DNA of 22,646 nt from Flavobacterium sp. UBA7680. GTDB taxonomy: Bacteria > Bacteroidota > Bacteroidia > Flavobacteriales > Flavobacteriaceae. The notes below the pieces were generated by a model that searched no databases, had not been told where the DNA came from, and saw only the letters and a list, made by a program, of their open reading frames with translations. Every line of letters begins with the position of its first letter. Within the stretch, counting starts at the first letter, position 1. Below are positions 15,561-21,833 of this stretch, in pieces. Location of the stretch: positions 1-22,646 of the forward strand of contig NZ_DLHA01000033.1 in NCBI RefSeq assembly GCF_002482975.1, read 5' to 3'. The position numbers and the translations under genes are program-made.

Positions 15561-15589
15561 TAAATTTGTAGTTATAATTTCTACAAATT
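15561..15589 (+). promoter_or_regulatory. Candidate gldO -7 box embedded in a 9-bp inverted repeat
   Basis: TAAATTTG (15561-15568) fits the TAnnTTTG consensus, about 90 nt before the gldO start. It overlaps a perfect inverted repeat, AATTTGTAG (15563-15571) and CTACAAATT (15581-15589), with a 9-nt spacer. If the box is used, the repeat covers the promoter and the transcript start, so it could be an operator or a 5' hairpin. No good -33 TTTG is visible. The rest of the gap has no gene. Confidence 0.45.
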
Positions 15590-15657
15590 GATATTATTGT
15601 AAGAAAAATAACAATATTACTCATCAAACTGCGTTTAGGTTTATTATAAAAAATATT

Positions 15658-16650
15658 ATGATGAAAGTGAAAAGTTTTTTAATAGTTATTGTTTTTATCG
15701 CTGGCGGTATTATTTCTAATGCTCAATCTAATTTACTGAATGCTAAAACAGCAGACCAAATTGGGCTTAAAACACCTGCGCAGCTTATCTCAGATAATGA
15801 TAAGCCTTTAGCTTATGGCTATGTAGATGATCGTGATGTTTTAATGGCAAAAACTACTTGGGAAATTATTGATTTAAATGAAAAAATCAACTTTCCTTTG
15901 TATTTTCCTGTAGATACAGTCAATATTGGTTCTGACAGACGTTCGCTTTATGATGTTTTGACTAAAGGAATCAGGCAAGGAAAAATAACTGAAGTTTATA
16001 CAGATAGTTATTTCAACACCAAAAAATCTATGAAAGATATAGAAGGTTCATTAACTCGTGTTGATACAACAGATGCTGGTCGTGAACTTATAAATCAATA
16101 TCCTGATGATTTTAAAACACGTGTTGTAAAGAAAAAAGTAGTAACAGGTACTGGTAAAAAGAAAGTGGTAAATTATGTTGACCAAACTATAGGACCAACT
16201 AGAACAGTTCCTGCTGAATATATTTTAAGACAAGATCTTACCGCTGCAGATGTTTCACAATATAAAGTAAAAGGATATTGGTATTTTGACAAACGTCAAA
16301 GTGAATTGAAATATCGTTTACTTGGAATTTGTCCTGTAACGCCAGACGTTTATACAATGAATAGTGACGAAAAAGACTATATTGAATTATTCTGGGTTTT
16401 CTTCCCCAATGCACGAACAGTGCTTCATGAAGCAAAAGCTTTTAACGACAGTAATTCCGCGCTTCCAATTTCATTTGATCAAATACTCAATTCAAGACGT
16501 TTTAATGCCCTTATTTACAAAGAAGAGAATATGTATGGAGATCGAGAGATTAAGGATTACATGAAAGATAACGCACAAAATCAGCTGTTAGAATCAGAAA
16601 GAGTAAAAGAGAAGATTCGTAACTTCGAAGAAGATATGTGGAACTACTAA
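15658..16650 (+). CDS. gldO: T9SS ring protein GldO, paralogue of GldN
   Basis: GldO is a paralogue of GldN and presumably fills the same ring position with GldK. The 330-residue precursor has a signal peptide (MKVKSFLIVIVFIAGG, then ISNAQS). All GldN hallmark stretches are present, and roughly 35 substitutions separate the two, mostly conservative. Two ATGs in tandem (15658 and 15661) are possible starts; the second aligns with the gldN start. Synonymous differences are common through the middle of the gene, but the last 54 nt are nearly identical to gldN. Unlike gldN, it follows a terminator and has its own AT-rich leader with palindromes, so it is likely controlled separately. The symbol follows the F. 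johnsoniae convention of naming the distal copy gldO. Confidence 0.92.
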   Translation: MMKVKSFLIVIVFIAGGIISNAQSNLLNAKTADQIGLKTPAQLISDNDKPLAYGYVDDRDVLMAKTTWEIIDLNEKINFPLYFPVDTVNIGSDRRSLYDVLTKGIRQGKITEVYTDSYFNTKKSMKDIEGSLTRVDTTDAGRELINQYPDDFKTRVVKKKVVTGTGKKKVVNYVDQTIGPTRTVPAEYILRQDLTAADVSQYKVKGYWYFDKRQSELKYRLLGICPVTPDVYTMNSDEKDYIELFWVFFPNARTVLHEAKAFNDSNSALPISFDQILNSRRFNALIYKEENMYGDREIKDYMKDNAQNQLLESERVKEKIRNFEEDMWNY

Positions 16651-16670
16651 ATATCTAAACCAATTATAAG

Positions 16671-16706
16671 AAAAACTCTTACTACCTTTGCAGTAAGAGT
16701 TTTTTT
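16671..16706 (+). terminator. Intrinsic terminator after gldO
   Basis: AAAAACTCTTACT (16671-16683) pairs perfectly with AGTAAGAGTTTTT (16692-16704) around an 8-nt loop, followed by a T run to 16706. The stem is the same as that of the gldN terminator, with a different loop. It ends about 20 nt before the next gene. Confidence 0.88.
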
Positions 16707-16726
16707 ATTTTATCTATACATTCACA

Positions 16727-17800
16727 ATGCTTGATTATTTAATCGTCGGTTCTGGGTTGGCTGGTATTTCTTTTGCAGAAGTTGCCCTTAAAAACAATAA
16801 AACCATATTAGTTCTCGATAATAAATCTCAACACTCATCCCGAGTTGCAGGCGGTTTATACAATCCGGTTATCTTAAAGCGTTTTAGTGAAGTTTGGAAT
16901 GCTCAGGAACAACTTGATTTAATGAACGATTTCTATAATCAGATAGAAGACAAACTGAAGGAGAAATTTAATTTTAAAATGCCCGTTTTAAGAAAGTTTT
17001 TCTCTATTGAAGAGCAAAATAACTGGTTTGCAGCTTCAGACAAAATAAACTTAGCTCCTTTTTTATCTACCAAATTAATTTCCAAAAAGTATAACAGTAT
17101 TGATTCACCATACGATTATGGAGAAGTTTTGCATACAGGTTATGTTAATACAGCTTTATTGGTAGATACTTACAAAGAATATTTAATTGCGAATAATTTA
17201 TTTCTTGAAGAATCTTTTAATTGTAGTTATATTGAATTTTTAGAATCGGGAATTCAATACAAAAATATTCAGGCAAAGCATATCATTTTTGCAGAAGGAT
17301 TTGGACTTCTTAAAAATCCATTTTTTAATTATCTGCCTTTAGACGGTACAAAAGGAGAACTGTTTATCATAAAAGCACCGAATTTAAATTTGGATGTAAT
17401 CGTAAATACGAGTGTTTTTATTTTACCACTGGGAGATGATTTGTTTAAAGTAGGCGCCACTTATAATTGGCATGATAAAACAGACACTCCTACAGAAGAA
17501 GGAAAGCAAGAACTTTTAAATCGTATAAAAGAGATCATAACCTGCGATTTTGAAATTATCAAACATTTTGGAGGCGTTCGCCCAACAGTTGCAGATAGAA
17601 GACCTCTCGTTGGAACCCATGAAGTATATAAATCAATCCACGTTCTTAACGGATTAGGAACGCGTGGAGTAATGCTTGGCCCGGCAATGGCACAGACATT
17701 ATACTATCATATTGAAAAAGGAACTCCTATAGACCGCGAAGCAGATATCAAGCGATTTCATAAAAGATATTTAAAATCTCTTATTCCTGACCGGCCTTAG
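16727..17800 (+). CDS. FAD-dependent oxidoreductase (DAO family)
   Basis: This is a predicted cytosolic flavoprotein of the D-amino-acid-oxidase-like family; the substrate is unknown. The 357-residue protein opens with a Rossmann FAD-binding motif, LIVGSGLAG (5-13), followed by an acidic end to the second strand (VLDNK, about 29-33). The C-terminal FAD-contact region reads GGVRPTVADRRPLVG and NGLGTRGVMLGPAMA, typical of DAO-fold enzymes. The middle (about 60-200) is the substrate domain and has no specific signature I can name. The gene begins about 20 nt after the gldO terminator. A TTTG in that terminator's loop (16687-16690), 20 nt ahead of TATCTATA (16711-16718), is a weak promoter candidate. 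Its 3' end overlaps the convergent DUF983 gene by 20 nt. Confidence 0.87.
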   Translation: MLDYLIVGSGLAGISFAEVALKNNKTILVLDNKSQHSSRVAGGLYNPVILKRFSEVWNAQEQLDLMNDFYNQIEDKLKEKFNFKMPVLRKFFSIEEQNNWFAASDKINLAPFLSTKLISKKYNSIDSPYDYGEVLHTGYVNTALLVDTYKEYLIANNLFLEESFNCSYIEFLESGIQYKNIQAKHIIFAEGFGLLKNPFFNYLPLDGTKGELFIIKAPNLNLDVIVNTSVFILPLGDDLFKVGATYNWHDKTDTPTEEGKQELLNRIKEIITCDFEIIKHFGGVRPTVADRRPLVGTHEVYKSIHVLNGLGTRGVMLGPAMAQTLYYHIEKGTPIDREADIKRFHKRYLKSLIPDRP

Positions 17801-18164
17801 GATCGTAAGAAACAAACATATTGATATACAGATTTCGGGAAAGTCGTAAAACAAACGGAAACAAAACAATCAGTGTAATAACTATTGCAACAAAAGATTC
17901 TCCTATACTTGCCTTGAAAAATACAAACGAAACAATAAAGGCAGCAATTCCCACAGCAACATTTAATCCGTAACTTACATACATTGCACCATAAAAAAAC
18001 GAAGGTTCAATTTGATATTTTAAACCACAATGACTGCAATTGTCGTTCATTTTTAGAACTTTAGTCAAATGAAGCGGATTTTTGTCTGAATACATGCTCT
18101 CTTTTTGGCATTTTGGACAACTTCCTGTTAAAATACTATTTAGTTTGGATCCTTTTTTTAACAT
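17781..18164 (-). CDS. DUF983 membrane protein with zinc-ribbon-like cysteines
   Basis: This is a small membrane protein of the DUF983 family; its function is not established. The 127-residue product (ATG at 18164; an upstream TTG at 18170 is less likely) begins MLKKGSKLNSILTG. Two cysteine pairs follow, CPKC (16-19) and CSHC (43-46), probably a zinc ribbon on the cytoplasmic side. Two membrane helices follow at about 58-84 and 88-108, and the C-terminus is short and polar. It is encoded opposite the FAD oxidoreductase and the ABC-F gene, overlapping the former tail to tail by 20 nt with no terminator between. It may have its own promoter in the short gap shared with ABC-F. Nothing in the context suggests a specific role. 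Confidence 0.85.
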   Translation of the reverse strand: MLKKGSKLNSILTGSCPKCQKESMYSDKNPLHLTKVLKMNDNCSHCGLKYQIEPSFFYGAMYVSYGLNVAVGIAAFIVSFVFFKASIGESFVAIVITLIVLFPFVLRLSRNLYINMFVSYDPKAGQE

Positions 18165-18201
18165 TTGCAAAAAATTTACATTACCATTTATCTGGGTAAC
18201 G

Positions 18202-18209
18202 CAAATTTA
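18202..18209 (-). promoter_or_regulatory. Candidate -7 box of the DUF983 gene
   Basis: The minus strand reads TAAATTTG, fitting TAnnTTTG, about 38 nt before the ATG at 18164. A TTTG on the same strand (18239-18236) lies 26 nt further upstream, slightly longer than the usual spacer. The divergent ABC-F gene shows no equally good box in this gap. Confidence 0.4.
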
Positions 18210-18271
18210 CAATTTTCATTCTCTGTTTATGGTATCAAAATAGGAAACTTTAAACGTTAAACAACAATTTA

Positions 18272-20185
18272 ATGCTTAATATACACAATCTTTCGGTTTC
18301 TTTTGGAGGAACATATTTATTTGAAGAAGTTACTTTTCGTTTAGGCGCCGGCGACCGCGTAGGTCTTGTTGGTAAAAACGGAGCAGGTAAATCGACAATG
18401 CTTAAAATGTTAGCAAGAGATTTTGCTCCGGATTCAGGAGTTATCTCTCAGGAGAAAGATATTAAAATGGGATTTTTACGTCAGGATATTGATTTTGAAC
18501 GTGGAAGAACCGTATTAGAAGAAGCTTATGAAGCTTTTACCGAAATTAAAATTGTAGAAAAAAAATTAGAAGAAATCAATCATCAATTGGTTACCAGAAC
18601 CGATTATGAAAGTGAAGAATACGGTCAGATTATTGAAGATTTATCTGATTATACCCATCGTTTTGACCTTCTTGGAGGTTATAATTATGTTGGAGATACA
18701 GAGAAAATTCTTTTAGGTTTAGGTTTCAAAAGAGAAGTTTTTAATAACCAAACCGAAACATTTTCAGGAGGTTGGAGAATGCGTATCGAGTTGGCTAAAT
18801 TATTACTACAGTCAAATGATGTATTACTTCTGGATGAGCCAACGAACCACTTGGATATCGAAAGTATCATTTGGTTAGAAAGCTTTCTACGAAATTATCC
18901 CGGAGTTGTTGTAATTGTATCGCACGATAAAATGTTCTTAGATAACGTTACAAACCGTACAATCGAAATCTCTTTAGGGAAAGCATACGATTTTAATAAA
19001 CCATATTCTCAATATTTAGAATTGCGTCATGAAATTCGTGAAAAGCAATTAGCAACTCAAAAGAATCAGGCGAAAAAAATTGAGGAAACAGAAAAATTAA
19101 TCGAAAAGTTCCGTGCAAAAGCATCAAAAGCTTCGATGGCGCAATCGTTAATTAAAAAGTTAGATAAAGTAGAAAGAATCGAAGTTGATGAAGATGATAA
19201 TTCGGTAATGAATATTTCGTTTCCGGTTTCAAAAGAACCAGGAAAAGTTGTAGTCGAAGCTGAACATGTTACAAAGGCTTACGGAGATAAAGTGATTTTA
19301 AAAGATATCGATTTGTTAGTAGAACGCGGAAGCAAAATTGCTTTTGTGGGTCAAAACGGACAAGGAAAATCGACTTTTATTAAAGCCATAGTAAACGAAT
19401 TCGAATATCAGGGAAACATCAAATTAGGACACAACGTACAATTGGGTTATTTTGCTCAAAATCAGGCAGAATATCTTGATGGAGAAATCACCTTGTTGCA
19501 AACTATGGAAGATGCTGCAACAGACACCAACCGTTCTAAAGTTCGCGATATGTTGGGATCGTTTTTATTCCGTGGCGACGATGTAGAGAAAAAAGTAAAA
19601 GTACTTTCAGGAGGAGAACGTAACCGTTTGGCACTTTGTAAATTACTATTGCAGCCAATCAATGTTTTGTTGATGGATGAGCCTACGAATCACTTAGATA
19701 TTAAATCTAAAAACGTTCTTAAGGCCGCACTTCAAAAATTTGGTGGTACTTTATTATTGGTTTCTCACGATAGAGATTTCCTGCAAGGAATGTCGAATAT
19801 AGTTTACGAATTTAAAGATCAAAAAATCAAAGAATATTTAGGAGACATCAACTATTTCTTAGAACAGCGCAATCTTGAAAACATGCGTGAAGTCGAGAAA
19901 AAAGATGTGGCAAAAGCCGCAGCTCCTAAAGAAAGCAATAAGGTTTCTTACGAAGATCAGAAAAAAGGAAAAGCGCTTCAAAACCGTTTGAGTAAAGTCG
20001 AAAGTCAGATCAAACAATTAGAAAAAGACATTCAGCACGACGATAAATTGTTGGCTTCGAATTATGACAAACATATCGAAGATGCTTCATTTTTTACAGC
20101 ATACAACAAAAAGAAAAAAGACCTGGACCAATTACTTCTTGATTGGGAAATTGTTCAGGAAGAGATTGATAATTTCAACGCTTAG
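18272..20185 (+). CDS. ABC-F family ATPase (translation-associated)
   Basis: ABC-F proteins are soluble twin-ATPase proteins that act on the ribosome, for example to rescue stalls or regulate elongation. This 637-residue protein has no membrane segments. The first nucleotide-binding domain has Walker A GKNGAGKS (34-41), signature FSGGW (164-168) and Walker B LLLDEP (185-190). The second has GQNGQGKS (360-367), signature LSGGER (445-450) and LLMDEP (466-471). Between them is the interdomain linker (about 241-310, charged and helical) that reaches the peptidyl-transferase centre in this family. A C-terminal coiled-coil extension (about 562-635) resembles the Uup/ABC_tran_CTD type. I cannot assign it to EttA, Uup or an antibiotic-resistance subgroup by eye; the signature suggests a housekeeping ABC-F. 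It has its own hairpin terminator downstream. Confidence 0.92.
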   Translation: MLNIHNLSVSFGGTYLFEEVTFRLGAGDRVGLVGKNGAGKSTMLKMLARDFAPDSGVISQEKDIKMGFLRQDIDFERGRTVLEEAYEAFTEIKIVEKKLEEINHQLVTRTDYESEEYGQIIEDLSDYTHRFDLLGGYNYVGDTEKILLGLGFKREVFNNQTETFSGGWRMRIELAKLLLQSNDVLLLDEPTNHLDIESIIWLESFLRNYPGVVVIVSHDKMFLDNVTNRTIEISLGKAYDFNKPYSQYLELRHEIREKQLATQKNQAKKIEETEKLIEKFRAKASKASMAQSLIKKLDKVERIEVDEDDNSVMNISFPVSKEPGKVVVEAEHVTKAYGDKVILKDIDLLVERGSKIAFVGQNGQGKSTFIKAIVNEFEYQGNIKLGHNVQLGYFAQNQAEYLDGEITLLQTMEDAATDTNRSKVRDMLGSFLFRGDDVEKKVKVLSGGERNRLALCKLLLQPINVLLMDEPTNHLDIKSKNVLKAALQKFGGTLLLVSHDRDFLQGMSNIVYEFKDQKIKEYLGDINYFLEQRNLENMREVEKKDVAKAAAPKESNKVSYEDQKKGKALQNRLSKVESQIKQLEKDIQHDDKLLASNYDKHIEDASFFTAYNKKKKDLDQLLLDWEIVQEEIDNFNA

Positions 20186-20219
20186 TTTAGTTTTCAGTCT
20201 CAGTCACAGTTTACAGATG

Positions 20220-20258
20220 CCTTTGTCAAAGTTTCGAACTTTGACAAAGGTTTTTTTT
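20220..20258 (+). terminator. Intrinsic terminator after the ABC-F gene
   Basis: CCTTTGTCAAAG (20220-20231) pairs perfectly with CTTTGACAAAGG (20239-20250). The central TTTCGAA can add two more pairs. Eight Ts (20251-20258) follow. It lies 34 nt past the stop. Confidence 0.88.
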
Positions 20259-20295
20259 AGTTTTTAGGAGCTATTTCCAGCTTTACGTTTCAAGT

Positions 20296-20387
20296 CCGGA
20301 GCAAAAAAAACTATTTTTCTAAGCCATAAAACGAGCTTCCGTTGGTCGCTGTTTTCTGGCAAGAAAAATTATTTTTTTTAGTTCCGG
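20296..20387. repeat. Large imperfect inverted repeat (about 29-bp arms)
   Basis: The left arm (20296-20324) reads CCGGAGC, then A8, then CTATTTTTCTAAGCC. The right arm (20358-20387) is its approximate reverse complement (GGCAAGAAAAATT, then an A/T run, then AGTTCCGG). The spacer of about 33 nt holds CGAGCTTCCGTTGGTCGC. Outward, GGAGCTATTTCC (20267-20278) and GGGCTAGGAG (20404-20413) look like conserved ends of a larger repeat. Confidence 0.6.
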
Positions 20388-20529
20388 GCTTTCCTCTTCA
20401 ATCTGGGCTAGGAGTTGCAGTTTTCAGTCGCAGTTTTCGGTTTCAGGTTTAGACGTTTCCGTAAAGTATGTCATCCCTAGTTCCTCGAGAACTCTTTCTA
20501 AAATTCCGAAGGAATGATTTATTTTTTAG

Positions 20530-20549
20530 CAACGGATTTTAATCCGTTG
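20530..20549. repeat. Short palindrome CAACGGATT/AATCCGTTG
   Basis: A perfect 9-bp inverted repeat, CAACGGATT (20530-20538) and AATCCGTTG (20541-20549), is separated by TT. It is a compact REP-like palindrome with no T run after it, so it is unlikely to be a terminator. Confidence 0.6.
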
Positions 20550-20571
20550 TACACACAGTAACCGCAAGCTA

Positions 20572-20673
20572 TGTCATCTCGACGAAGGAGAGATCACACA
20601 CGAAACTCTATAAAGATTGGGGATTTGGAATGCGGTATTTCTAGTGGGATCTCTCCCTTCGGTCGAGATGACA
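20572..20673. repeat. 102-bp inverted-repeat element (TGTCATCTCGACG ends)
   Basis: The arms are TGTCATCTCGACGAAGGAG plus AGATC (20572-20595) and GATCTCTCC plus CTTCGGTCGAGATGACA (20648-20673), which match as reverse complements apart from two single-base insertions in the right arm. The 52-nt centre is AT-richer and unique. The form is that of a non-autonomous repeat (REP/MITE-like). Similar ends are common between genes in Bacteroidota, from memory. Confidence 0.75.
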
Positions 20674-20807
20674 AAAATGGCGTAGTTTGCAATGTTTATC
20701 CGCTATCGAACAAGTCCTTTCTAAAAGATAGAAATAATAAAAAGAAATAAAAAACCTGCGAAAACCAATTAAAATCCGCATCATCGGCGTGCCAACATAC
20801 GCAATCC

Positions 20808-21767
20808 TTAAATAATCCCAATACTTTTAGAATGCATAATGGCTTCGCTGCTATTTTTATAATAGCAAACAGAAACTTCTAAATTCTCTAAGTTTTTCAT
20901 GATTTTTTTAGTCGCTTCTTTTTGGTGTTTTCCAGTTTGCCTGATGTAAACCGCTTTTACAGTTACAGGAAATATTTTGCAGATTCGTTCGTACAAAACA
21001 GGATCATGTTGCGAATCATCACCTAATAACACATATTTAAGATTAGGGTAAAACTCTAAAACGTGCTTTATTTTGTCGAATTTATGATCGTGATTTCCAC
21101 GTCCGCTCATGAAGAAATCAGTGATACCTCTTTTAATATCCTTTAATAAAATTACGGCTCTGGGCAGATTGTGTATTTTGGTAAATTTTACAATAAAGCG
21201 ATATAAATTCCATTCGCTGCTTGAAACATAAAAAAAGGCATTTTCCTCTTCTTTATTGTTTCGTCCTGCAGAACTCAAAGCCTGATAATGCGGTACAACA
21301 TCTGTAAAAACCTTGCGGTCATTTACATTTTTAAACAAAAGAATGTAGATTTTTTTAAAGAAATTCTGAGTATGCGAGATCAAAAAAGTATCGTCGATAT
21401 CAGATATAATTCCGAGTTTCCCTTTATGAGGTCTTATAAAACTGCCTTTTTCAGTTATGGTTTCATTTTCATCCTTGATCGTAACTTCGTATTCCATCCA
21501 TCCAAAACTGGTTTCAGTTTCCAGCGGAATACAAAATTTAAAATAACCATCGTCTAACGTTTTGGTATGAATTTCCTGATGGCCGCATTTTAGATAAATA
21601 TCAAAATTATCAAGCGTTTTTATCCTGAACTGATTAATAATTGAACGGGCATTTTTTAAGTTTTTCTTCTGAAAATCATAATCATACGTTCTTTTAAAAA
21701 CATGTCCCATTACAATTAATTCTTCTTCATTGGCATAACCCCGATATAATTGTAAAATTGGTTTCAT
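20808..21767 (-). CDS. App1-family (DUF2183) phosphatase
   Basis: The C-terminal half is the App1/DUF2183 phosphatase domain, a HAD-superfamily fold; the yeast namesake dephosphorylates phosphatidate to diacylglycerol. In this 319-residue protein, motif I is SDIDDT (122-127, nucleophile D123). Motif II is in VSSSEWNLY (181-189), and motif III is LLGDDSQHDP (247-256). The N-terminal region (about 1-110) is beta-rich and typical of bacterial App1 proteins. I see no signal peptide. It diverges from a lipid kinase gene with 66 nt between starts, suggesting linked function. The actual substrate in bacteria is not proven. The start ATG at 21767 is clear. Confidence 0.85.
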   Translation of the reverse strand: MKPILQLYRGYANEEELIVMGHVFKRTYDYDFQKKNLKNARSIINQFRIKTLDNFDIYLKCGHQEIHTKTLDDGYFKFCIPLETETSFGWMEYEVTIKDENETITEKGSFIRPHKGKLGIISDIDDTFLISHTQNFFKKIYILLFKNVNDRKVFTDVVPHYQALSSAGRNNKEEENAFFYVSSSEWNLYRFIVKFTKIHNLPRAVILLKDIKRGITDFFMSGRGNHDHKFDKIKHVLEFYPNLKYVLLGDDSQHDPVLYERICKIFPVTVKAVYIRQTGKHQKEATKKIMKNLENLEVSVCYYKNSSEAIMHSKSIGII

Positions 21768-21833
21768 TAATTGCGTATATTTATAGATAGATGCTGTAAA
21801 TTAATTATTTTAATTGACTTTAAAAATAAAACT

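Larger units (their letters stand above)
20259..20807. other. Non-coding mosaic of inverted-repeat elements
   Basis: No gene is supported across this gap of about 550 nt. It consists of at least three separate inverted-repeat units (20296-20387, 20530-20549, 20572-20673). Between them are CAGTTTTCAGTCGCAGTTTTC-like stretches (20415-20446) and a GTCATCCCTAG/TTCCGAAGGAAT stretch (20469-20520). The mix of unrelated repeats suggests a tolerant insertion site between the ABC-F gene and the App1 gene. Confidence 0.6.

Noticed and set aside
18165..18170. TTG start for the DUF983 gene two codons upstream
   Set aside because: The ATG at 18164 gives the usual family start MLKKGSK, and TTG is less likely when an ATG is two codons away.
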